Assembly: GCA_045536425.1 (NCBI GenBank)
Contig: JAZSNN010000015.1
Coordinates: 186,001-250,000, forward strand
Reading direction: 5' to 3'
Length of the DNA: 64,000 nt
From: UBA11540 sp045536425
Lineage (GTDB): Bacteria; Bacillota; Clostridia; Oscillospirales; Ruminococcaceae
Each line of letters opens with the position of its first letter. The stretch's first letter is position 1. This document shows, piece by piece, positions 26,187-35,800 of the stretch. The translations under genes were made by a program, and so were the position numbers. Under the pieces are notes generated by a model that ran no database searches, was not told where the DNA came from, and was given only the letters and a program-made list of their open reading frames with translations.

Positions 26187-28550
26187 TTAGTCAATTTCTG
26201 TAGTTTTAATGCCGGAACGCACTTTTCTCCTGTCCAAAAGAACCGATACCAAAACATATATAACCAAAACGCACAGACTCGCGATAGAAACCTTGACACC
26301 AAGTGACCATCCGGGAGTTTTATAGTCAAAGCGTATCTCGCTCTCTCCTTCAGGTATCTCTACAGCCATGAAACCAACATTTGCCTTTACAATTTCTGCA
26401 GGTTCGCCGTTGACTGTGGCAGACCAGCCCTTGTCGTAAGGAACGCTGAAGAACAAAAGGTTGCTTTCACTTGAGTCGATCTTTGCGGTAAATCCCAGAT
26501 TATCGTGTTCAAAATAGTAGCAGGCATTCGAAGCACGGTTTGTGCAATCCTCGTAATATCTCTCTTCGCTATACCACCAATCGCGAGGATTTGACTCGAC
26601 CATAAGTTCCTTGTACTTCTCATAATCCTCGTCCTCAAGGACAAGGGCTCTGAGCAAGGCTAGGTTTCTGTTTGACGTCGCCGTACCCTCAAACTGTGTT
26701 CTTGAAGTAACGCAGTCATAGGTGAATCCCATAGGGATATAATAGTTGTTCACATAGATGTCAAATCCGTTTTGATTAGAATAAAATTCAAATCCCGGCA
26801 GTATCTCATACTCCGTCTTCTGTTGATCAACAAAAAGATACTTCGTAGAGGTGAGAGCACGAACTCCGTAGTACTTCGGCTCGGGTCTGGAAGCAACCGA
26901 GCGTTCAATGCCTACACTCGTATAGTAGTCCATAACCGAAGAAGGCACGATGCTGTGAAACGCCTGTATGGTTGGAATGTGCCAGAACATAGCCTGGTTA
27001 TCCATTCCGTCATAGACGTCCACGCGATAAAAATCGTCATCATCAATATATATCTTGTCTCTTCCCTCGATACCTGTGCTTATTATCCACTCATCGTTGT
27101 AAGAGTGGCTTTTTCCAAGCCCTATAAAAAGCCAACCGTATATGAGGAAAATTGCCGCCAAAGAAATAGTTGTGATACGATAGAAAAGCTTGTGATTTCG
27201 CAGGTAGATGAAGATAAGCGACAAAATAGTGAGGCTCATAAACGCAATCGCTATATATGCCCAAAATCTGTCGTGATATTTTATAACACCTGAGAAGACG
27301 GTCTTGCCGTCTTTTGTAGTTGGTATAAATGCTAGCACAACAAACGGAACAGTAATAGCAACAGTCCATCTGATGCCCTTCTTCATATCAATTTCGGGGT
27401 CTTCGATAGCTTTTGCGGTAGCAAGCGCCATTATCAGTATAGGCATATAATACCATCTGGCATAATACGAGTTGTCAAACGCATAAAAAGCGGTGTTGAG
27501 AACGGGGATAAATGCCATAACTATACTAGTTGCAATAAGTCGCTTTATCCAATGCTTTGATTTTGCCCACATAAATGCTATTACGCCCGACAAGCTAAAT
27601 AGCGGAAACCACCCTGCCATAGAAGACCACTTTGCATTTGCATCCGGGAAGAAATTGGGTCTCGACGGAAGGTCGGGCGGGAACAAAAACGAATGGATAA
27701 TATCGGGATACCTTTGCTCGTTGGCATACAAAAGTGTACTCCACCCCGTGAGAAATCCGCCGACTCGGCTATTATCGGCAATAGCAAGATAAGACGGCAG
27801 AGCGACCGCAGCAACCAAAAGCACTCCCAAAATCGCCTCAAACGCGATTCTAAAGAATTTCAACAGTGTTATCGGATATTCTTTGTCAGAGATGACGCGT
27901 ATTACAAAATAGATAATTACGAATACGACTTGACCCGCAAAGAAGAAGTAGTTTACCATCAAGCATACTGCAACACAGACAGCAAACAATCCCTTGCGGT
28001 TATTTTCCACAAGTTCGTCAATCGACACGAGCAAAAGCGGGAAAAACACCATAGCATCGTGGAAATGGTTGAAGAATATGTTGTATACCGAAAATCCTGA
28101 AAAAGCGTATAAAAGTGCTCCTATGAACGCGGCATTCTTGTTCTTTACAAATCGGGTGATAAAGGTATATGCCGTGAGAGACATAAGCGCAAATTTAAGC
28201 GCAAACAGAGGAGCCATAAGATACGGCACAAACCAGGTTGGAAAAGGAAGAGTTATCCAGAAAAACGGGCTGAAAAGAAGATAGAAGGAATATGAGCCTA
28301 TGAAATTAGCGCCGAGATCCGTATACCAGTTCCAATAGACATCTCCGCTTCTCACTGCTTCGTGAGCTAGCTGATAAAATGGTATCTGCTGAACGTTAAA
28401 ATCGCCGAAAAAGAGAAAATATCCCTTATCGTAAATCACAAAAGGCAAAAACAGCAAAACAGTGCAAAAGAAGGACACCAAAAAAGTCTGAAGATACTTT
28501 TCTTTCGGTCTGGCTAACGGACTGTTAGACTGCAGATTTACAGACAGCAT
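26187..28550 (-). CDS. YfhO-family multi-pass glycosyltransferase
   Basis: A 787-residue membrane protein with about 13 predicted hydrophobic helices and an extracellular C-terminal domain followed by a last helix (LGVKVSIASLCVLVIYVLVSVLL). The N-terminal loop FGDFNVQQIPFYQLAHEA is typical of YfhO and carries the acidic residues expected in a GT-C active site. YfhO proteins use undecaprenyl-phosphate-sugar to decorate surface polymers outside the membrane. It lies 21 bp before the CsbB-like gene, its likely donor maker, and overlaps the upstream GT-C gene by 26 nt. Confidence 0.88.
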   Translation of the reverse strand: MLSVNLQSNSPLARPKEKYLQTFLVSFFCTVLLFLPFVIYDKGYFLFFGDFNVQQIPFYQLAHEAVRSGDVYWNWYTDLGANFIGSYSFYLLFSPFFWITLPFPTWFVPYLMAPLFALKFALMSLTAYTFITRFVKNKNAAFIGALLYAFSGFSVYNIFFNHFHDAMVFFPLLLVSIDELVENNRKGLFAVCVAVCLMVNYFFFAGQVVFVIIYFVIRVISDKEYPITLLKFFRIAFEAILGVLLVAAVALPSYLAIADNSRVGGFLTGWSTLLYANEQRYPDIIHSFLFPPDLPSRPNFFPDANAKWSSMAGWFPLFSLSGVIAFMWAKSKHWIKRLIATSIVMAFIPVLNTAFYAFDNSYYARWYYMPILIMALATAKAIEDPEIDMKKGIRWTVAITVPFVVLAFIPTTKDGKTVFSGVIKYHDRFWAYIAIAFMSLTILSLIFIYLRNHKLFYRITTISLAAIFLIYGWLFIGLGKSHSYNDEWIISTGIEGRDKIYIDDDDFYRVDVYDGMDNQAMFWHIPTIQAFHSIVPSSVMDYYTSVGIERSVASRPEPKYYGVRALTSTKYLFVDQQKTEYEILPGFEFYSNQNGFDIYVNNYYIPMGFTYDCVTSRTQFEGTATSNRNLALLRALVLEDEDYEKYKELMVESNPRDWWYSEERYYEDCTNRASNACYYFEHDNLGFTAKIDSSESNLLFFSVPYDKGWSATVNGEPAEIVKANVGFMAVEIPEGESEIRFDYKTPGWSLGVKVSIASLCVLVIYVLVSVLLDRRKVRSGIKTTEID

Positions 28551-29787
28551 CGGTGTTCAACTCCTTTACATCATACATTTCCTTTACTGCAACGTACATC
28601 GTCCAACAATATACCGCGAGATTTACACCGGATAGAATCACTACAAGTTGAGGATATTGCTCGAGCCAAGGCACATAGTACCCATGCGTCGCCTTCAAGA
28701 ACAAAAGCCCCTCATTTATGAATACCATTACCGTCTGTGCTATATATACGGCAAACAACCTACTACTCTTGTGGTAGACGATAGCAACAAGACTGAAAAT
28801 TAAAACAGGAATCTGATAGCGTTCGTGCATTCTGGATGTCAGCATAAATATCGACTGCATCAATACAAAGCACAAAAGCCACGCACTCTTTTTGGGTGCT
28901 TTGAAATACATATAAACCACAACAGCAAGGATAACAAAGGTTATCACCCAGCTGATATCGCTGAGAGTTATCGATGCAAACAAAGGCTGTACATCACTCG
29001 TTCTGTTGAGTCCAAATAAACCATAGAGGTTGAACGCATTGAGCGTCGCTTCTTTGTACTGTCCGTGACCGCCAAAATATACCTCAAACGGAAGAAGGAT
29101 ACCGCTGTTAATCATAAACGGCAGAAATACTCCTATAACAGTAGCAGCACCCGCGCAGACAGCCTTGATGATAGTCTTTATATCATATTTCGAGAAGAAC
29201 AGATACAGAAGAATAACGGGTGCAAAGTACAAGCATTGGAACTTTGTGAGACACGCAATACAGTACCAAACCATAGCGGCAACCATCTTTCTTTCTTCCA
29301 AAAGCCAAAAAGCAATAAGAAGCAAGAAAATCATAACCGAGTCGGTTTGTCCCCAAAAGGAGCTGTTGACAATTGCAGCAGGGTTTACCGCCCAAGTAGC
29401 AGCCAAAAGTAGAGCGAAGATTTGGTTCTTCTTTCTGAGCACCACGTAGATGAGCGGAATTATCGCAACATCAAAAAGAATCTGGAAAATCTTGAGTGCC
29501 AGTATAAAATACGGCTCCGAAGCCTGAATTTCGGGATTTGTTGTAAAAAATCCCACTATATACATCGGGAAAAGCCACATAGGCGGATAATCCAAAGAAG
29601 AAATATGCTCATATGCATCAAAAAGTCCGTTGTGAACGCCCGTTGACCACAGGATATAATAATTCAAATCAAACCTATGCAGGTAACTATAGCCTGCAAA
29701 AAGCCTTATGCAAAGCGAAAAAATAATTATCGCCACAAGCGCGTATGTAATTGTTTTTCGCGATAGCTTAACGTCCGAAAAAAGCAT
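28525..29787 (-). CDS. GT-C fold polyprenyl-sugar glycosyltransferase, multi-pass
   Basis: A 420-residue membrane protein with about 10-12 helices. The first external loop (YLHRFDLNYYILWSTGV) carries an aspartate, and SFWGQTDSVMIFLLLIAFWLL is a motif of DUF2029 and mannosyltransferase-like GT-C enzymes. It probably transfers a polyprenyl-linked sugar outside the cell; donor and acceptor are unknown. It is first in the operon with yfhO and the CsbB-like gene. Read-through to GNAT, DJ-1, cyclo-ligase, mltG and U32 is possible, since I see no terminator until after mltG. Confidence 0.82.
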   Translation of the reverse strand: MLFSDVKLSRKTITYALVAIIIFSLCIRLFAGYSYLHRFDLNYYILWSTGVHNGLFDAYEHISSLDYPPMWLFPMYIVGFFTTNPEIQASEPYFILALKIFQILFDVAIIPLIYVVLRKKNQIFALLLAATWAVNPAAIVNSSFWGQTDSVMIFLLLIAFWLLEERKMVAAMVWYCIACLTKFQCLYFAPVILLYLFFSKYDIKTIIKAVCAGAATVIGVFLPFMINSGILLPFEVYFGGHGQYKEATLNAFNLYGLFGLNRTSDVQPLFASITLSDISWVITFVILAVVVYMYFKAPKKSAWLLCFVLMQSIFMLTSRMHERYQIPVLIFSLVAIVYHKSSRLFAVYIAQTVMVFINEGLLFLKATHGYYVPWLEQYPQLVVILSGVNLAVYCWTMYVAVKEMYDVKELNTDAVCKSAV

Positions 29788-29863
29788 ATATTTCTCCTTA
29801 TGGTTTTATATAATCTGTGTTATTATTTACTCAAATTGTTGCAAATATATAGCAATTTTAAAT

Positions 29864-29892
29864 ATTGTACCATAAAATTATAATTTTTTAAA
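29864..29892 (-). promoter_or_regulatory. Candidate promoter of the glycosylation operon
   Basis: Minus strand: extended -10 TGGTACAAT (TACAAT at 29869-29864) with a weak -35 TTTAAA (29892-29887) at 17 nt. The GT-C gene starts at 29787, giving a leader of about 70 nt. Confidence 0.5.
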
Positions 29893-29901
29893 GGTTTCTA
29901 T

Positions 29902-29930
29902 TTGTTTTTTCTTACAATTTAGTATATAAT
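29902..29930 (+). promoter_or_regulatory. Promoter of prmA, with overlapping dyad
   Basis: TTGTTT (29902-29907), 17 nt, TATAAT (29925-29930). A perfect 8-bp inverted repeat, ATTTAGTA (29917-29924) and TACTAAAT (29932-29939), brackets the -10 box with 7 nt between the arms, which is where a repressor could sit. The dyad may also be chance in AT-rich DNA. Confidence 0.7.
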
Positions 29931-29962
29931 TTACTAAATATTAAAATTTTGCGAGGTTTAAA

Positions 29963-30925
29963 ATGATAAATTGGATTGAAGCGAAAATTTCAACAACTAC
30001 AGATGCCATAGATTCTGTGAGCGGTATCCTTCTTTCGATAGGAATTTCGGGTTTTGTAATTGAGGATGCAAACGATTTTAACGAATTTCTGACTTCCACA
30101 GAGTATCGTTGGGACTATATAGACGAGGAGCTTATGGAGAGAAAAAATTCTCCCACCTCAATAACAGTTTATCTGCCTGAAAATGAACAAGGCAAGCAAT
30201 GGCTAGTAGAGATAAACGAACGACTTGAAAAAGCAAAATCAGATTCTCCCGAAATTGATTTTGGTTTGCTTAAAATAGAACTAAATAATATCCGCGAAGA
30301 AGATTGGGCTAACAACTGGAAACAGTATTTCAAGCCGTTTTGCGTAGGCGAGAAACTGCTCATAAAACCCACTTGGGAAACAGTAGAAAACACCGAAGGA
30401 AGAACAATCCTAAACATAGATCCGGGGTCTAGTTTCGGAACAGGTCAACACCACACAACAAAGCTCTGTTTGGAAAGACTCGAAGAAATTGTAAAAGAAA
30501 ACGACCGTGTTCTCGACTTGGGCGCCGGAAGCGGTATTCTTTCTATTGGTGCACTCTTGTTGGGTGCAGAGAGCGCTGTTGGAATCGACATCGACGAAAA
30601 CTCCGTAAGAATTGCAAAAGAAAATGCCGCACAAAACAAAATAGAAACGCATTTTAACGCTATGTGCGGAAATATCATCGACGATGCTGATTTGAGAGAA
30701 AAAATAGGAACAGACTATGACGTTGTGGTGGCAAACATCGTAGCAGACGTGATAATACTTATGTCCCCTCTTTTTAGAAGCTTTATGCACAAGGATTCAA
30801 CACTGATTGTTTCGGGAATCATAAACAGACAAAAAGAAGAGGTAAAAGAAGCACTTATTAAAAACGGTTTCGAAATCATAACCGCACAGGAAAGCAACGA
30901 CTGGTCATGTATAGTCTGTAAGTAA
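29963..30925 (+). CDS. prmA: Ribosomal protein L11 methyltransferase
   Basis: Trimethylates residues of ribosomal protein L11 with SAM. The 320-residue protein has an N-terminal substrate domain (WIEAKISTTTDAIDSVSGIL) and the SAM-binding core: NIDPGSSFGTGQHHTTKLCL, then VLDLGAGSGILSIGALLLGA (about 180-199) and VVANIVADVI (the NxxA/NPPY-like motif). A GAGG ribosome site precedes the ATG. It stands alone on the plus strand between its own promoter and a shared terminator, without the frequent dnaJ neighbour. Confidence 0.95.
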   Translation: MINWIEAKISTTTDAIDSVSGILLSIGISGFVIEDANDFNEFLTSTEYRWDYIDEELMERKNSPTSITVYLPENEQGKQWLVEINERLEKAKSDSPEIDFGLLKIELNNIREEDWANNWKQYFKPFCVGEKLLIKPTWETVENTEGRTILNIDPGSSFGTGQHHTTKLCLERLEEIVKENDRVLDLGAGSGILSIGALLLGAESAVGIDIDENSVRIAKENAAQNKIETHFNAMCGNIIDDADLREKIGTDYDVVVANIVADVIILMSPLFRSFMHKDSTLIVSGIINRQKEEVKEALIKNGFEIITAQESNDWSCIVCK

Positions 30926-30932
30926 AAAATAT

Positions 30933-30960
30933 AAGGGTAACAGCAAAAGCTGTTACCCTT
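30933..30960. terminator. Bidirectional terminator between prmA and fba
   Basis: A perfect 12-bp stem (AAGGGTAACAGC and its complement) around the loop AAAA. The minus-strand side is followed by TATATTTTTT and the plus-strand side by TT, so it is stronger for fba. Confidence 0.85.
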
Positions 30961-30976
30961 TATGTTTGTGCAGATT

Positions 30977-31840
30977 TTATGCCTTGCCGACAGAACCGAA
31001 GAGTTCCATCTTTTCCTTAACGGTAGCCTTGATTGCCTCAAATCCGGGAGCAAGAACTTTTCTGGGGTCAAAGCCTTTTCCGGAAAGGTCTTTACCCTCT
31101 TCAATGTATTTACGAGTTGCAGCAGCAAAAGCAAGCTGACACTCAGTATTTACGTTAATCTTAGAAACGCCAAGAGAGATAGCCTTCTGAATCATTTCAG
31201 CAGGAATTCCTGTTCCTCCGTGAAGAACGAGGGGCATCTCTCCTGTGAGCTCCTGAATCTTTGCAAGAACTTCAAAATTGAGTCCAGCCCAGTTTGCAGG
31301 ATATTTACCGTGAATGTTACCAATGCCTGCAGCGAGCATTGTAACGCCGAGATCAGCAATCTGCTTACACTCCATAGGATCAGCAACCTCACCGCTTCCT
31401 ACAACTCCGTCTTCCTCGCCACCGATAGCACCAACCTCAGCCTCAAGAGAAAGACCCTTGGAAGATGTAATCTCAACGAGTTCTTTTGTTTTTTCAATGT
31501 TCTCAGCGATAGGATAATGTGAGCCGTCAAACATTACAGAAGAGAATCCTGCAGCGATAGCAGCCTTCGCACCCTCGTAGCTACCGTGGTCAAGGTGAAG
31601 TGCAACAGGAACAGTAATTTTGAGTTCCTCAAGCATTCCGTTTACCATTCCTACGATGGTCTTGAAACCGCACATATACTTTCCTGCACCCTCGGAAACA
31701 CCAAGAATTACAGGAGATTTCAGTTCCTCGGCGGTAAGAAGAATTGCTTTTGTCCATTCAAGGTTGTTGATGTTGATTTGAGCAACAGCATATTTACCAG
31801 CCTTTGCCTTTGTCAACATTTCTTTTGCAGATACTAACAT
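30977..31840 (-). CDS. fba: Class II fructose-1,6-bisphosphate aldolase
   Basis: Zinc-dependent aldolase of glycolysis that splits fructose-1,6-bisphosphate. The 287-residue protein has the metal and catalytic residues in ALHLDHGSYEGAKAAIAAG (about 79-97), GNIHGKYPANW, LHGGTGIPAEMIQKAI and INVNTECQLAF. Length and motifs fit the short class IIB type. It lies 20 bp downstream of pfkA with a good ribosome site, so the two glycolytic genes are co-transcribed behind dnaE. Confidence 0.97.
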   Translation of the reverse strand: MLVSAKEMLTKAKAGKYAVAQININNLEWTKAILLTAEELKSPVILGVSEGAGKYMCGFKTIVGMVNGMLEELKITVPVALHLDHGSYEGAKAAIAAGFSSVMFDGSHYPIAENIEKTKELVEITSSKGLSLEAEVGAIGGEEDGVVGSGEVADPMECKQIADLGVTMLAAGIGNIHGKYPANWAGLNFEVLAKIQELTGEMPLVLHGGTGIPAEMIQKAISLGVSKINVNTECQLAFAAATRKYIEEGKDLSGKGFDPRKVLAPGFEAIKATVKEKMELFGSVGKA

Positions 31841-31860
31841 TTTACTACCTCCACAGAAAT

Positions 31861-32841
31861 TTATAGTGAAATAATTTTTGACAATTCATAAAGCTCGTGA
31901 TCGAACTCTTTTTTCATACCAAGTCCTTCGAGAATGTCATAATCGACTATCTCGTCTTTTCTGATACCTACTACCCTGTTGCCGATACCCTGAGAAAGCA
32001 GTTCTACAGCGTGACAACCAAGTCTTGTTGCAAGGATTCTGTCACGAAGAGTTGGCGCTCCGCCTCTCTGTACGTGTCCAAGAATAGCGGCTCTGGACTC
32101 AACGCCTGTTTTTTCCTCAATCATTTTTGCGAGTTCTACAGATTTTCCGTATCCCTCAGAAACCATTATGATAAAGTGGGTCTTGGGATGAGGAAGCGTT
32201 CTGGACTTTTCAATTCTCGCAACAACATCTCTCTCAAAGTCAAACTCTTCTTCAAGTGTGATGATAGCACTCGCACCACAAGCGATACCGGTATTGAGAG
32301 CGATATGACCCGCATGGCGACCCATAACTTCTACAACAGAGCATCTTTCGTGCGACTCCATAGTATCACGAAGCTTGTCTACCATATCAACAACGGTATT
32401 CATTGCAGTATCATAACCAATGGTATAGTCGGTAGAAGATATGTCGTTGTCGATAGTTCCGGGGATGCCCACACAAGGAAGTCCCTTGAGAGAAAGATCT
32501 CTGGCACCTCTGAAAGAACCGTCTCCACCGATTACTATCAAACCGTCAATTCCGCGTTCTATGCAGTTTTGTTTAGCTTTTTCAACTACAGCATCCTCTT
32601 TAAATTCAGGACAACGTGCGGAATAAAGAAATGTTCCGCCTTTATCAATAATATGCGAAACAGAGGACTCGTGAAGGTCAACAAACTCCTTGTTAACAAG
32701 ACCGCTGAATCCTCTGCGGATTCCAACCATCTTCAGTCCTTTTGATAGACCGTATCTTACGACCGCTCTGATCGCCGCGTTCATACCCGGAGCGTCACCG
32801 CCACTGGTAAGAACACCTATTGTCTTCATTTCTTTGTTCAT
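31861..32841 (-). CDS. pfkA: ATP-dependent 6-phosphofructokinase
   Basis: Phosphorylates fructose-6-phosphate, the committed step of glycolysis. The 326-residue protein has GVLTSGGDAPGMNAAIRAVV, IGGDGSFRGA, the catalytic GTIDNDI region (about 129-135, Asp as base) and MGRHAGHIALNTGIA. The Gly after GGDGS-type sequence fits an ATP rather than a PPi enzyme. I favour the ATG at 32841 (AAAGGGTG 9 nt upstream); the ATG at 32829 is possible. It follows dnaE by 49 bp and precedes fba. Confidence 0.96.
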   Translation of the reverse strand: MNKEMKTIGVLTSGGDAPGMNAAIRAVVRYGLSKGLKMVGIRRGFSGLVNKEFVDLHESSVSHIIDKGGTFLYSARCPEFKEDAVVEKAKQNCIERGIDGLIVIGGDGSFRGARDLSLKGLPCVGIPGTIDNDISSTDYTIGYDTAMNTVVDMVDKLRDTMESHERCSVVEVMGRHAGHIALNTGIACGASAIITLEEEFDFERDVVARIEKSRTLPHPKTHFIIMVSEGYGKSVELAKMIEEKTGVESRAAILGHVQRGGAPTLRDRILATRLGCHAVELLSQGIGNRVVGIRKDEIVDYDILEGLGMKKEFDHELYELSKIISL

Positions 32842-32890
32842 AAAGTGATTCACCCTTTTCATTACGCTACTAGTGTACATTCTACCACAT

Positions 32891-35800
32891 TCAATTCTTT
32901 ATTGCAACATTTTTTTCGCCCAAAATATACTTTATTCTCTTCAAAAAAATGTCATCACGTCTGGAAAGCATCGTTTGAGGAAGACGAATGAGCTTTTTTG
33001 TGTCCTCAAAGTAGAAATATGTGTCTGTATCACCCGAAGAAGTGCGGATAATATCTTCTACCTGCTTGATTCTTGCATCAGTAGCAGACGGGAAGCGAAT
33101 ATAAACACCGCTATTACTATTTTGGACACTGATACTGTCAGGATCTGAGATAACATCAGCGATAATCTTGACAGGCTCGTCCTCCCTGACACTTATCTTT
33201 CCCTTCACAAACAATATAGTATTCTTTTCTAATTTTCTCCTTGACAGAGAAAAAATCTTTGGAAAAACTACAACTTCTGTTTGTGAACTCATATCCTCGC
33301 AGGTTACAAACGCCATAGAGTCACCGGCTTTTGTCTTCTTTATCGACACTCCCTCGACACACACAACAACAGAAACGGTATCGCCTTCTTTGAGCTTAGC
33401 AGTTTCTACAGCCTCGTTAATATCAGCTATCTCTCTTGCCATTCCCGCTTTGAAAAGCTTTGAATATTTTTCCACGGGATGTCCTGAAACATATACGCCT
33501 GTTACTTCTTTTTCCATTTCCAGACGCTGCTCTAGTGTAAAGTCATCATACTTTACAAAATTATCGGGTGTGCTTTCGGAAACGGCATCAAAAAGATTCA
33601 TTTGACCGCTCTGTTTGAATTTTGAATTCTCCGCTTCTCTGCGCAAAACCTCTTCATATCCGAGCAAAAGTTCTCTTCTGTTGTTCGGCAAAGAGTCAAA
33701 AGCTCCACTCTTTATTAGATTTTCAACCAGCTTTTTGTTGATACATTTATCAGACATTCGAGAAGAAAAATCTGTAAAGCTTAAAAACTTTCCATTTCTT
33801 TCCCTCTCTGATATCAATTCTCTGACAAATCCTTCCCCTACATTCTTGATTCCAAGAAGTCCAAAGCGTATTGCATTATCCTGTACAGTGAATTTATCAT
33901 AGCTTTCATTTATATCAGGAGGAAGTAATTTTATCGAGTTTTTAGTACACTCACCAATATACTCAACTATCTTCGAGGTGTTGTCAAGGACGCTGGTGAT
34001 AAGAGCCGCCATAAACTGCAGACGGTAGTGTGCCTTGAGATATGCGGTCTGATATGCCAAAAGAGCGTACGCTGCCGCGTGCGACTTGTTAAATGCATAC
34101 GAAGCAAATGAGCTCATTTGGTTGAATATCTCATCAGCTATCTTTGCAGAGATTCCGTTTTTAACGCAACCGAGCACCTCAACATTGCCATTTTCATCGG
34201 TTTTTCCGTTGATAAAGTACTCCCTTTCCTTCTGCATAACGTCGGCTTTTTTCTTTGCCATCGTGCGTACAAGGTCGGCACGACCAAAAGAGTATCCTGC
34301 CAGAGCTCTGAATATCTGCATTACCTGTTCCTGATAAACGATACACCCATAGGTAACCTCCAATATCGGCTTAAGCTTTGGGTGTTTGTAGGTTATTTTT
34401 TCAGGATTGTGTCTGTTTTCAATGTACATCGGGATAGAATCCATCGGTCCCGGTCGGTAGAGCGAGATTACTGCAATAAGATCCTCTATTCTTTCCGGCT
34501 TCAAGCGAGAAAGAACATCCTTCATTCCACCCGACTCGAACTGAAATATGCCCTCTCCTCTGCCCTGAGAAAGCATACTATAAACCGCCTTGTCGTCGAG
34601 AGGTATAGAGTCAATGGAAAAACCAGGATCAACGGATTCTCTCACCATTCGCTGAGTCTCACTAATTACCGTTAGGTTTCTAAGACCCAAAAAATCCATC
34701 TTGAGAAGTCCTAACTCCTCAAGGGTAGTCATAGTGTACTGTGTTACAATTACATCGTCATTTTTAGAAAGAGGTACATATGCATTTACTTCATCTTTTG
34801 TGATAACAACTCCTGCCGCGTGGGTAGACGCGTGTCTTGGCAAGCCTTCTACCTTTATAGCCATATTGATAAGTTTCTTGACCTGATAGTCGTTATCGTA
34901 CAAAAGTTTAAGTTCCGAGGAAGCGGAAAGCGACCTATCAAGTGTTACGTTTGGCCCTGCGGGAATCAGCTTTGCAACCTTGTCGACAGAAGCGTAGCTC
35001 ATTCCGAGCGCTCTTCCGACATCGCGCACTGCAGCTTTTGCCGCCATCGTTCCAAAAGTGACAATCTGAGCCACGTGGTCAGCGCCGTACTTTCGGACAA
35101 CGTAATCAATTACCTCCTGCCGTCTTTCATAGCAGAAGTCGATATCAAAATCGGGCATACTTATTCTTTCGGGGTTTAGAAATCTTTCGAAAAGAAGCTC
35201 GTACTTTATTGGGTCAACGCCTGTTATTCCAATGCAATATGCCGCAATGCTTCCCGCACCCGAGCCTCTGCCAAGCCCTACCGGAATTCCAACACTCTTA
35301 GCATAATTGACGAAATCCCAAACAATGAGATAATAATCGACGTATCCCATTTTGCTTATGACATCGAGTTCGTATTCAAGACGTGTGGTAGCCTGCTCAG
35401 ACGGATATTTTCCGTATCTCTTTTCAAGGCCTTCACGGCACAAATGATAAAAATATTCTCTATTGTCACTTCCGTCTGGCGTTTTGAAAAAAGGTAGTTT
35501 TGTTTTGCCAAATTCAAATTCAACATTACACCTTTCCGCTATCAAACCCGTATTAGTTACAGCATCGCGAGCGTAATTAAACAATTCTAGCATTTCCTCT
35601 TCGGACTTAAGGTAGAATTCGTCAGTTTCAAATTCAAGTCTGTCGTCATCTTCAAGCGTCTTGTTAGTCTGTATGCAGATCAAAACCTCTTGAACACGCG
35701 CATCTTCCTTGTCAATATAGTGCACGTCGTTTGTAGCAACACATTCTAGTCCACACTCTCGTGCGATTTTTATGAGGTCAGGAATTATCCTTTTTTGAGC

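Noticed and set aside
31897..32745. 282-codon plus-strand frame opposite pfkA
   Set aside because: Antisense shadow of a certain gene, no domain pattern and no start signal.
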